The notes beneath the pieces were generated by a model. That model did no database searches and had not been told where the DNA came from. It saw only the letters and a list, made by a program, of their open reading frames with translations. Of a DNA stretch of 64,000 nucleotides, positions 10,438-21,800 are shown one piece after another. Within the stretch, counting starts at the first letter, position 1. Each line of letters opens with the position of its first letter. The stretch comes from Bilabrum cf. latius (Eukaryota > Bigyra: Bicosoecida > Bigyra > Bicosoecida), in the NCBI GenBank assembly GCA_965178125.1, contig OZ237757.1, positions 62,001 to 126,000 on the forward strand, given 5' to 3'. The position numbers and the translations under genes were made by a program.

Positions 10438-13400
10438 TCACATCCCCCCCATGAACCCGGGCAGCACGCGAGTCCTCTTGGCGCCGCTCCGACCTCTGGC
10501 TGCCCCGGCCCCGGCCCCGGCCCCGGCCCCACCCAGGGCTGCACCGACCGATGGTGACCCGCGCTTGCTGCCCACCGCAGCCCCTCGACCCGACCATCCC
10601 CCCGCCATCCCTGTCGCCCCCCCTCCGACTCCGAGTCCCCTGCCAGACCACCCGCTCCCACTGCCCCCCGCAACTCCAGCTCCGAGTCCCACCGGCGGCT
10701 CCACCAGCCCCCTCCGCTCCAGATCGATCCACGCCAGGGCCAGCTTCATGCTGTCGTACGACCCCGCTGGGCCCTCCCTGTCCCCCGCCGACATGTGCGG
10801 CAGCATCGCATCCCGCAAGGGCCGCAGCCTCACCGCCCGCAGTCGAAGGGACCGGGGGGGAGCCGTCCCCACCTCGGCGCACGCCGCCCTTGCCTCCGCC
10901 TCGGCCCGTGGGAGCACCTCGCGCACCGCCGCGCGGGCGGCATGCAGGGTCTATGGGGCCACGCCGAGGGCTTGCGGTGACGAAGGGAGCGGCATCAGCG
11001 AGACCCCCGCACTCGTCACACCCGCCCCAGAGCCGGACCCGCCTGCGTGCAGACGAGGCACGCCAGCCGGCTCGGCAGCGGCCAGCGCCCCGCTCACGTA
11101 CTCTACCACGGTGCTGGCCTTGACGCCCTTCTCGGTCGCAACCTCGGGCCAGGGGCGCCCCCTCAGCACGCACTCGTCATACATTTCAGTCCGTCGAGCG
11201 CTCAGGGGGGGCACGGGGTCTGCGAAATTGCCCTGCAGCACGCCTCCAGCGGCAGGGGACGGGGCGGCTGCTGACCCTGTCCCCGCACCCGCTCCTACTC
11301 CTGCTCCTACTCCTGCTCCTACTCCTGCTCCTACTCCTGCTCCTGCACCTGCTACCTTCCCCATGGCCACCCCCGGCGCGCCCACTGCGAGCTTCATTTC
11401 CGCGCACTTGGCCCGTATGATCCCCAGCACCCCATGCCCGTACCTGGTGGCCCTGTGCCTGCTCATGCCGTGTGCCGCAAGCAGGCCCGCAAGATCCACC
11501 GGCCGCATGCGTGCCAAGTCCCTCAGTGTGCGGTCAGGGAACAACGAGTGCGCGGGAATGCCCTCCCCCAGCGCCACCTGTGCCCTGTATACCTGCAGTG
11601 CATGCAGGAGCAGCCCCTCGGGAACAGTCAGCGGTCGATCCGGTTCCCCAGCGGCGGGAGACACCCCAGCCCGGCTGGGGGCACTTCCACCCCCACCCGC
11701 ATCCAGCTCCAGACCCGCCGCCGCCGCCCCCTCCCGAATGGCCCGCAGGAAGGCGGCCCCGTACTGCTGCACCTTGACCTGCCCCATGCCGAACACACCG
11801 TGCAGCCCCGCATCCGTGGAGGGCCTGGATCTGGCCATGTCCCGGAGCGTGCGGTCCGAGCCCACGCAGAAGGCCGGCACAGCCGCACTCCGGGCGAGCT
11901 CCGCACGAACGGAGCGCAGGTGCTAGAACACCCTGTCTTCCCCCGGACTCAGCTCCGAGGCACCACTCGCCGCACTGCTGCTGCTGCTGCTGCTGCTAGA
12001 GGACGAGGCGCCGCCTGCACCTGCCATGACCCCTGCCAGGCCTCGGCCCGCGCTGGCCCCTGCAGCCATCATGGCCGAAGCCGCCCCTGCGCCTCCCAGT
12101 GCGGACGCAAGCCGGCCGCACCTCTGCAGCGAGTACAGCATGCCGGGGGCCATGCCCTTGGCAGGTAGCCGCACCGATAGTGCTGCAACTGCCCCCGGGG
12201 GCACCGCTGCCGCACCCACCTCGGTAGCTCTGGGCACGCCCCCCAGCTTGGCAAAGGCACTGGCCCCCTCCGCCGTTGGGACGTACTTGACGAAAGTGGC
12301 AGTCCTGCCCGAGCCCCCCGCCGCGAACGAAGTCACCTCACCATCCACGAGGCCCCTGCCCTCGAGAGCCTGAAGCATGCCGTCCCAGAACTCCTTGGAC
12401 AAGGCCTTGCCCAGCCCGAACCCGGGGGCTCCCTTGAGCCTGTCCTCGCCCCACGTCCGTTTCATCGCCGCGCTGGGGGAACCCCGCACCACAGAGATCA
12501 CGGCCGTCTTGCTGCCCCCACGCATCCACTGCAGCGCGGCCAGCAGCAGCCGAGCCTCCGGAGTCACGTCGATCGAGTGACCCTCCGACCCGCCTGCAGC
12601 TCCCCCCTTGCCCTTTCCGCTGGCAGCACCCGCCCCCGCCCCAGGGTCGTCCTCCCCGAAGTAGGCCAGCACCAGTCTCCTGAACTCCGCCTCGTCCCTC
12701 TCCCCCACTATGGCCACCCTCCGCATGGCCTTGAACAGCTCCCGCTTCCCTTCCGAGTCGAGGGCGAAGGAGAGGCTGGCAGCATCTGCATCGGACCAGA
12801 GCAGCAGACACCTGGAGGGCTCGCCGTCCCTCCCCGCCCTCCCCGTCTCCTGGTAGTAGCCCTCGATGCTCTTGGGCAGCCCGCAGTGCACCACCGTCCG
12901 GATGTCCTTCTTGTCGATCCCCATCCCGAACGCGATGGTTGCAACCACGGTGTCCACGCGGTCCAGAGTGAACTGCCGGTGCACTGCGCGGCGGCGCGCC
13001 ATGTCCAGGCCAGCGTGGTACGCCGCCACGCTGCGACCCGCCCCCGCGCACGCCGCCTGCAGCTGGACGGCGAGCTGGTCCGCCTGCGCCCGCCGGTGCA
13101 CGTACACGATCGCGGCGCCCTTCCGGTTCCGCAGCTCATGCGCGGCGCGAGCGGCCATGTCACCGGGGCCTGCAGTGCGCTGCACCTTGTACGCGAGGTT
13201 GGGTCGGTTGAAGGAGGAGACGATCACCTCTGGGCTATGCAGCCGCAGCTGCGCGCAGATGTCCGCCCTTACCCTCCGAGTGGCTGTGGCGGTGAGCGCC
13301 AGGCAGGGCACGCCGGGGAGGAAGGTGCGGGCTTCGTGAATGCGCAGAAAGGACTCCCGGAAGTCGTGGCCCCACTGGGACACGCAGTGGGACTCGTCCA

Positions 13401-14016
13401 CGGCCAGCAGGCAGACGCCCGCTCCCCTGTGCAAGCGGGCGAGCACGTCCCTGGCCCTCGAGGTCGCGAGCTGCTCGGGGGTGATGAACGCAACCATGTA
13501 CCGCCCTCGCTCCGCCGCTTCCCACACATCGCTCGAGGTGTCGCCCGTGAGGGCCGCCGCGGCGATTCCGTTCGCTTCCAGGTGCGTCACCTGGTCCTCG
13601 ATGAGAGCGAGCAGGGGTGAAACCACGACGGAGCATCCGGCCCGCACGTTCGCCACGCGAGTCTAGTTGAGAGCTGATCTATACAAAGGAATAAACTAGT
13701 AGGTGAGGCTCTTCCCGCTGCCTGTCGCGAGCAAGCCAAGGACATCCTTGCCGCTGAGCACTGCTCGCACTATCTCCGGCTGGAAGGGGCGGAAGGAGTC
13801 GAACCCGAAATGGTCCCGAAGCACTTTAGCGGCAATAGCAGGATTCCAAGGAATGTTGTGCCGCATTACTGCCGCTGAGTGCGAAGCCGAACTCGAGGAA
13901 GCCGATGCTAGGCGAAACACTTTGGCCACTGGTTGCTGCTGCTGCGGGCTGCTGACAGTCATTTCGCTCATATTAATGGCGTCACTAAGAGCTAAAAGTT
14001 CTTCATCGGTTGCCAT
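10438..14016 (-). CDS. RecQ-family DNA helicase with HRDC domains, 1,192 aa
   Basis: A single exon from ATG 14016 to TGA 10438. Four TAG codons lie in frame (13696, 13663, 11923, 10951). The first is decisive: motif I reads TGSGKSLTY-UAG-F, where RecQ proteins have GKS-x-CYQ. The DESHCVSQWGHDFR box, TATATRRV, FNRPNL, GMGIDKKDIR and QETGRAGRDG follow in order (residues about 60-460). An HRDC domain (about 695-765) starts exactly at the third UAG (RVF-UAG-HLRSVRAELA, PAFCVGSDRTLRDMA). A second HRDC-like unit (about 790-860) and a helix-turn-helix-like segment follow. The tail has a (GAGV)n run. It unwinds DNA 3' to 5' in repair. The gene is divergent from dolichol kinase. Confidence 0.92.
11281..11350 (-). 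repeat. 12-bp coding microsatellite in RecQ
   Basis: About five tandem copies of a CTCCTACTCCTG-type 12-mer keep the reading frame and encode alternating Gly-Ala-Gly-Val in the linker between HRDC units. Confidence 0.8.
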
Positions 14017-14166
14017 GATTGCGCCAGCCCCTCTACAGGGGCTCAAAATGGGGCTGGACGGCGATTCTGGAGTTCGAGTTTTTGAAACGTTCCTTTTGCA
14101 ATTCGCAATGTTGACCTTGGGTGACAACACTATAGCAGCCCCGCAGATGTCTTTCACCGGAATATC
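14017..14166. promoter_or_regulatory. Bidirectional promoter region
   Basis: Only 150 bp separate the divergent start codons of the RecQ helicase and dolichol kinase, so their promoters and 5' leaders must overlap. No specific motif was recognised. Confidence 0.5.
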
Positions 14167-16251
14167 ATGAAGTATATTATAGAGCTGGTCCTGCTGGCGG
14201 TTGGAGTTCTATTTGCAGGATTCGATGTGTTGTCGGAGGGCCGACCACTGCACTGGCTTGCACTTGGCATGATCGCCCTGTCTTGCTCGCTGTAAGAGAT
14301 ATGTATGCAGCCAACACTTGTGAATCTAATTTGTGTCATGAAGGCTTGCAACTGTGTCGGTTTCGCCCTGCGCAGAAGGACTGACAGCTAGCTCTTCGCT
14401 TGGATGCCAGGGGTTGCAAGCCTTCTCTTTCACAGCCATGAGCCGGGCAAAAACCTCCTGTGGCCGCACGCGGCTGCGTGGGTGCCTTCAATCGTAATGA
14501 GCGCGTCTACATCTATCTGGACTCGGCATCGGAACGGTGGCTGGCGCCTGTAGACTCAGCCTGTGCTGCACGTGTTTCTCAGCCTCGTCGCCTCCGGCCT
14601 GCTGTCTCTCGCACGGGCGAGCGACTCGATGGGGGTTCCGCGGCTAATCAGGCGGGTCGCAACGCCTGCTTTGCTTGTCGCAGTTAGCGTCCCGCTCCTC
14701 CGCAGCGTTTTGCTATTCGGGAGGGGCACTCATCAGACGGTCGAGCAGCCCCCTCTGCCACCAAGAGATGGCGTGACATCTGCGATGCTGGTTCGGATGG
14801 CCAAGAGGGCTCGGTAGGATGCCCATGCAAGCGCCACTTGGGACCCCGCGCACCTCCTGCTGCTATCCCAAGCGGCCGTGGGGGCCGCGGGCTGCTGGGA
14901 TGTCCTCTCCCAGAGGGTGCGGCTGGCGGCCGACTGGGCCGACTGGAGGGAGGGGGGCTCTGTCCCGGGCGGGCCCACGCCCTACCACCTCGCAGGGAAC
15001 AGCGAGGGGGCTGCGGGAGACGGGGACATGGGCGGGCACGCGGGCCAGGACGAGAGGATGGCGGGTGCGGGCGCGGCCCTGCTGCTCGCCGCGGGGCTGG
15101 CATGCGCGGCTGCTCTCGGGGCTCGATGGGCAGGGGCTGCCAGGCCGCTGGTCGGGTGCATCGCACTGACGAGCGGGCTGCTGGGCGCCGAGGTGCTTTC
15201 CTCCTGGTGGCTCGGGGAGGAGGCCCTGGCTTGGGCCACCAGGGCGCTGCTGTTCCCTCTCGCGCACCAAGGTGCAGCGCACGACAACACATCGCGCAGC
15301 GGTGGTGCAGGTCCGTTATACCCCAATGCAATGCACCCAGTGGACCCGGCTGCCCCGGCCTCCATGCTGCGGTGGCGCAGGCCGGTCCTGTTGGCGGCGT
15401 GGCTGCTGGCGGTGGGGCTGCTGGTGCTGGCGGGGCGGCAGGCCGTGCAGGGCGGCTGCATGGCTCGGATCGTGGCCAGGAAGATCTTCCACGGAGTAGC
15501 CAGCGCGTGCATCGCTGCGGGGTGGTGGTTCGACCGCCCCCTTGCCCAGCTGGCGCTGTCCTCTGCCCTGCTTGCCTGCGCCTTGGCGGAGGCGTGCAGG
15601 TGGACGGGGCTGCTTGGGAGGAGAGCCACAAGGGCGATAGACGCGGCACTGCTGCCCCTTGCAGATGCACGCGATGCGAGCGGGATCATCCTGAGCCACG
15701 TGTACCTGCTGGTGGGCTGCTCCTCCCCTGTGCTGCTGCTCGCTGCTCTGCAGGGGGCCGGGGTGCGCGGGCACGAGCCACAGCTGCAGCTGGAGGGACA
15801 AGCCATGGTGTGGGGCGTGCCTGCCTCGGAGCATAGTTGGGCTCTCGGTGGCTGGAGGGGGTCGCGGGCGTCATTCGTGGCCGCAGCGCAGGAGCTGCTG
15901 CCGATGGCGGGTGTGCTGGCGGTTGGGATAGGGGACGCGGCGGCAGCTGCGGTGGGAAGCACGGTAGGACGACTCAAGCTGCCGTTCGGAGGAGCACCCA
16001 AGACGGTGGAAGGGACGGTAGCATGCGCGGTGAGCGTTGCGCTGTCCTCAGCGGCCTGGCTGTGGCTATCTTGTGTGGGAGCGCCGGGATGGGGAGCGCT
16101 GGGGCTCTGCTCTTTGCTGGGCGTCTGGCTGGCACTGCTCGAGGCCTATTGCACTGGAGTAGACAACATTGGCCTGCCCATCGCGGCTGCGACGCTGTTG
16201 GCAGCAGTTGCTTCGTCGAGTGATCCTGCTGCATCCGGATCTGGATCTTGA
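14167..16251 (+). CDS. Dolichol kinase-like membrane protein, 644 aa, three exons
   Basis: Exons are 14167-14291, 14376-14493 and 14560-16251, ending in TGA. The splice sites are GTAAGA/GCGCAG and GTAATG/ACTCAG. The two joins are phase-consistent only if the TAG at 14389 is read as sense; another in-frame TAG is at 14815. The protein is almost entirely hydrophobic, with many membrane segments. The C-terminal half carries the CTP-dependent polyprenol kinase signature: ARKIFHG near residue 380, then MAGVLAVGIGDAAAAAVGS and KLPFGGAPKTVEGT, with the last segments DNIGLPIAA. This matches dolichol kinase, an ER enzyme making dolichyl phosphate for glycosylation. Phytol or farnesol kinases share the fold but are shorter. 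Confidence 0.82.
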
Positions 16252-16494
16252 GTAAGGTAACCCGTAAAGTCTTGGAAAGGCTTGGCCGTGGCCGAATTTT
16301 TTTGGGTAGAGGCCTCTAGTATGGAGAAAACTAATAAATGACATTGCTGTAACCATGAACGTAACGTAGATCCACGCGAAGTATGTCTCGACCGTCTTTA
16401 ACCCTGGAAAAACAGCACGGGGGGGGGGGTACACACCCAGGTAGCACAACGGCAAGGCTGCGCGGTCAGGACTTTTAGGCACGGGCGACATTGC

Positions 16495-18648
16495 TCACCA
16501 CAGCTCGAGCAGACTGACGAGATCGTCATACCCGAGGCGGGTGGCGATCTGAAGGGGGGACTCTGGGTTGGCCTGGCTCGCATCCCGGTGGTCTACCCCT
16601 GCCTGCAGCATGGCGCGCACGATTTCGATGCGATTCTTCTTGCACGCCAGCTGCAGGGGCGTCGTGTTGTCGTCTAGCGTACGGGCGGAGACGTCGGCCC
16701 CGAGGTCGAGCAGCGTCCCCACGCAGGCTGTCCGCCCGAGCTTCACGGCGAGGTGCAGGCACGTCTCGCCAGATGGCAGCGCCTCTGCAGTGCTCGACCC
16801 AGCCTCGACCAGCATGCGAGCCAGCTCGGAGTTGCCATACTCCGCCGCCAGCAGCATGGCTGTGTAGGAGCGCTGCCCCACACATGTTACGTCAGCGCCC
16901 GTGCTCAGCAGGCGCTGCACGATGCCAACATGCTGCTTCCACACCGCCTGCGTCAGCGCAGTCTCCCCGTTCGTGTTGGCCAGGTTCACTGCCTCCGGGG
17001 CAATGTCGAGCAACGTAGCAACGATGTCCTCGTGGCCGTGTCTAGAGGCCCAGAAGAGCGCCGTCTCGCCGTGCTTGTTCGGTACGGCCGCGTTGCCCAC
17101 GTGAAGCTCCAGCAATGCTTGCACGCACTCAGTCCGCCCATTTTTCGCAGCCAAGAGGATAGGTGTGTTACCCGACGGCAGCGTCTCCTCAGGATCTGCT
17201 CCCGCAGCCATCAGCATGCGAACCAGCTCGGAGTGGCCGTGCTCCGCCGCCAGCAGCAGCGCCGTGTACTCGTTCTCCCCGCGAGCCGTCAGCTGCGCGC
17301 CAGCGTCCAGCAGCCGCCGCGCGATGCCAACATGCTGCTTCCACACCGACTGGGTCAGCGCAGTCTCCCCGTTCGTGTTGGCCAGGTTCACTGCCTCCGG
17401 AGCAGCCTCGAGCAAGGCCGCTGCGATGTCCTCGTGGCCGTGTCTAGAGGCCCAGAAGAGCGCCGTCTCGCCGTGCTTGTTCGGCACTGCCACTTGCTCT
17501 TTTCCTCGCTGGATCAGCGCCTCCACGCATTGGTCGTGGCCGTGCTTGGCAGCCAAGAGGATAGGTGTGTTGCCCGACGGCAACACCTCAGCAGTGCTTG
17601 CACCTGCATTCAGCAGCAGCTGCATGATGTAAAAGTAGCCCTCCTTGGCCGCATGCAGCAGGGGCGTGCACGCGCTCGGGTCGGGGGTAGTCGCGTTGGC
17701 ACCGGCACCCAGCAGCCGCCGCACGATGCCAACGTGTTTTCCGGCCACCGCCTTGCTGAGAGGCAGGTCGCCGTCGTTGGTCGCCAGGTTGGCAGCATCG
17801 GGGCATGCCTCGAGCAGCGCGCCCACCATCTGCTCGTGGCCCCCCTTGCACGCCCAGAAGAGAGCGGTCTCGCCTTGCTTGTTCGGTATCCCACAGGTCT
17901 TAGGGGCTTCCTTCGCTAGAAGTTGCAAACACTCCACTCGACCACACTTGGCGGCCTGGATCACGGGTGTGTTACCCGACGGCAGTGTCTCCTCAGTGTC
18001 TGCTCCCGCAGCCATCAGCATGCTAGCCAGCTCGGTGTGACCGTACTCCGCCGCCAGCAGCAGCGCCGTGTACTCGTTCTCTCCGCGAGCCGTCAGCTGG
18101 GCGCCAGCGTCCAGCAGCCGCCGCACGATGCCCTCATGCTTCTTCCACACCGACTGGGTCAGCGCCGTCTCCCCGTTCGTGTTGGCCAGGTTCACTGCCT
18201 CCGGAGCAGCCTCGAGCAAGGCCGCTGCGATGTCCTCGTGGCCGTGTCTAGAGGCCCAGAAGAGAGCCGTCTCGCCGTGCTTGTTCGGTATCGCGGGACC
18301 GGCCCCGCTATCGCGGAGAGCCTGGACACACTCCGCGTGGCCAAATTTGGCAGCGAGCAGCAGAGGCGTGTTGCCTTGCTGGCTCGGAGAGTCGACGGCA
18401 TCAAACCGTTCTAATATATATCTCAAAAACTCAACTCTGCCTAGGACGGCAGCCACGTGGACAACCATAAGGTCCTATCCAATCTGCGATCCGTCTTCGC
18501 GAGCAACAACGCCATGAACAGCATCAAGGGAGCCTCCATCGCTATGCGCGGCAACAAATTTATTAAATGAGCCTTCGACAACCGCTGCCATCATCGCAAT
18601 ATCTGCCGCCGCCATAATGCCTCGATTTTGTTGAGTGGGCACTCTCAT
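16495..18648 (-). CDS. Ankyrin-repeat protein, 717 aa
   Basis: A single exon ending at TGA 16495. The upstream part is joined by an in-frame TAG at 18475 (SQIG-UAG-DLMVVHVAAVLG). ATG 18648 is the first Met; ATG 18615 (MAAADIAMM) is an alternative. Roughly eighteen ankyrin repeats fill the protein. Several are near-identical at the DNA level, such as the HGETALFWASRHGHEDI and GNTPILLAAK units, which recur three or more times and point to recent internal duplication. There are no other domains, signal or membrane segments. It is probably a cytosolic binding scaffold. It converges on dolichol kinase. Confidence 0.88.
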
Positions 18649-18820
18649 TGGATATTCTCGGCTGTCGGGCGAGAAATACGCATTTTGAAACGTGACATTT
18701 ATCCGATGACCGACCGTCGTCACTGAAGGGCCCTCTTTGAAGCTGGGGCATTCACGGAGAGGAGGGTACTCTATCAGACTATCTCTAAGTATCTGAAATA
18801 TAAAGGTCTCGTTGTTCGTC

Positions 18821-21800
18821 TCAGAACATGGTCAGAATATCCCGCAGCAGCTCCTCGTCCTCCTTCTTCACGAACCGCCCCCTCACCCTGAGCCTCCGGT
18901 CCGCAAAGCTCTTCCTCACCCCGTACTTAATCTTGTGGTCCCACACGCGGCGAGAGCGCCTCTGCAAGAATATCTCCACGCGCTTGGCCCTGTCCTCAGG
19001 CGAGTAAAACCCCACGTACCCCGCGGGCCTCTCCCCTGGCGGCAGCTCCCTGGGCATGGGCACCGCCCGCTTGGCCTTTTTGCCCTTGCCCTTGCCTTCG
19101 CTCTCCTCGTCCTCCTCCTCTTCCTCCAGCGCATTCAGGTCGTCAACGAATGCTCCTACCGGTGGAAGCGGAGGACCCCTCGCTCGAGACCTGCCGCCGT
19201 TCGAGGACGAAGAAGAAGAAGAGCCACTCGACGAGCCCCCCTTGCCCCTGCCTTTGCCCTTGCCCTTTGCCTTGCCCTTGCTTCCTGCAGACGGTGACTG
19301 CCGCCGCCGCTTGGTGGGGGGCTAGCCGCTGTGCGATGCCTGTCCCCAAGTCGATGATGCCGATGCAGACGAGGACCGCTTGCCTCCCGCCCTGCCCTTG
19401 GACTTGGACCTGCCCTTCTGACCACTCTTGCCACCCACCCCCCCCGTGCCAGCGCCCGCGCCCCTGCCCCTAGAGGGGGAGGGGACGTCGGCAGCAGGAT
19501 CCTCATCGTCGTCACCATACCCATCATACCCATCGTACACGTCACCGCCGTCTTCGTCATCGTATATCACCCGCTGAGCAGCAGCAGCGGCTGCAGCTGC
19601 AGCCGCTGCTGCGTGCAGCGACCGGCCCCCCGGTCTCCTGCGCTTGCTGCCTGCAAGTGGAATGCCGCCTGGCGGTGGCTGTCTGCCTGCACCTCCCTTC
19701 CCCTTCCCCTTGCCGGACTTGCCCTTGCCCTTGCTCTTGTCTTTGCCCTTGCCCCCGGCTCCACCCGGTGCCAGTCGATCTGGCTGCGCCTTGGACCGCG
19801 AGGACCTCCTCCTGCCATCATCCAAATGACCCTGACCCTGACCCTGACCCTGACCCTGACCCTGACCGCCCACCCCGTGCAGCATGCCCCGCACACTCGC
19901 ACCGCCAGTGTCCTCGTCCCCGTCCACGCTCGTGGCGCGGCGCCTCCGCCTCGGCTGGAAGCCCCCGCCCACACCCTCGTCCTCGTCGTCCCCTGCCAGA
20001 GCGATGCTGCCGAGCCTGTCCCTGCCCCTGCCCCCCCTGGATCCGAGGCCCTCGAGACCCTCCTGGAAGGAGCCCACAGAGTCGTGCCTGCCCCTCGACG
20101 ACAGGCCAGCACCGCCCACCCGCCCGTGGCCCCTGCCGGCGTCCTCCAGCGCCCCGAGGCTCATGCCGGTCATGGCTCGCTCCCGACGGCCCCTCGAGGA
20201 GCCACCCCCGCGGCTCCCCGAATCGTCCCTCGAATGCGACCTAGACCTCGAGTCGTCACCGTCACCAACGGAGCTATCGTCGCCGGCCAGTTGCGTGGCT
20301 GCCGCTGCCTGGGCCGCAGCTGCGGCAGCCGCCTAAACGTCGGCCGAGATGGACTGCGCCCTCCCACGACCGTCCCACCGCTCCATCCCCAACGCACTCG
20401 TCAGCGCGCCGCTGCCCAGCCCGTGGCCCTGACCCAGTCCCAGCGAGGCCAGCCCGCCCCCCATCCCCATGCCCATCCCCATCCCCATCCCCATCGACCG
20501 GTCCAGGCCCGTCATCCCGGCTCCCACCATCCGGAAGTTCCCTGCGTCATCCATCTCCACGCGCATCGGACCCATCCCTGTCGCATCACCATCACCAACG
20601 CCAGCACCCGCGCCCCCGCTGCTGCCATCCTCCGAGGCCACGGGACTGCCCCCCGCGCTTGAGCTCCCAAGCCCCGCATGGCTCGCGTCAATCTCCATAC
20701 CGCTCCCAGTGCCAGCCCTAGGCCGCCCCCCCGCGCTCTGCTGCCCGGGCCCAAGGTCCTGCCACCCGGACCGCTGCATGAATCTGTGCATGCTGTCCTC
20801 GCCACTGCTCGCGCTCCCGCTGCGCCTCCGCCTCCTGCTTCGCCCGCCCTGCTGCGAGTGTCCCGCTACTTCGGGCCCCCCGCGAGATGACGCATCTCCG
20901 CCCGCTCCCCTGCCCCCACCGATACCAGAGCCGATCGAATGACCACCCACGGAACCATCATCGGGCCCGCCTCCATCAGAGAGCGCGTCCAGACCCACGA
21001 TCGCATCTCGTTCCAGCTGCTTGAGCACATCCGCTTTCACCTGGGATTCGGTCCGGCCCCGGCGGCCGCCTCTCTCCCCAGTGGCCGCAGACTAGGACCC
21101 TCCCAGCACCAGCGCCTCCATCTCGGCCCTGCCCCCGCGCCCGGGACCGTCCACGCTCTCTGCACCCGACATGACCGACGCCCCACCCGCCCCATGGACC
21201 CCCCCGTGCCCCCCGTCTCGGCCCCCCTCGTCAGCGCCGAGGGATGCACGCAGGGAGGGAGACAGGTGCGCCCCACCGCCACCTCCCCCCAACGCGTCCA
21301 CCAGCCCGCTCAGTGGTGGGGAGGGGTGCGGGCCTTCATGCCCCCCTCCCCTGTCCGCTCCATTACCCCTCGCCCCCGCCCCCGCCCCCGCCCCCTCTCG
21401 CCGAGCCAGCCCCAGCCCCGCCTCAAGCAGATCCGCCATGCTGCCCGACCTATCCCTGCCCTTGCCCTTGCCCTTGCCATTGCCCGCACCTGACACTCCC
21501 GCCGAGGACGATGACAAGGCGGCAGCCGCACCTTTTCCCGTCCGACCCCCGGGGAGGTCCCTCAGAGAACCCGATAGCGAACCTTCGCTCTGGCTCGGCT
21601 ACTGAGATCCCTTCCCGCTGCCTGAAGCAGCTCCCACGGACCCAGACCCAGACCGGGACCGCCTCCGTCCGCTGCGGCGAGTGCCCGGCGCGTGCCCGCT
21701 CCCATGCGACTTGCCCGCCTGCTGCATGGCCGGGACGTCCCCTTGCAGGCGGGCAGCCACGGTGGCAGCCGCGTACTGATACAGGGCCTCTGAATCGCTC

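Noticed and set aside
10451-11926. 491-aa plus-strand ORF opposite the RecQ tail
   Set aside because: Its composition is that of an antisense shadow, with Pro/Ala/Ser repeats mirroring the coding (GAGV)n run; HRDC domains lie on the minus strand.
13663-13698. UAG as pyrrolysine, selenocysteine (by analogy) or leucine
   Set aside because: Pyrrolysine is prokaryotic, and selenocysteine uses UGA. Leu or Tyr would not fit RecQ GKSLTY-Q, ankyrin AC-Q-NGH or LLD-Q-DP.
19826-19867. CCCTGA tandem repeat as a telomeric remnant
   Set aside because: It lies in the middle of an open coding frame and encodes Gly-Gln; it is better explained as a coding microsatellite.
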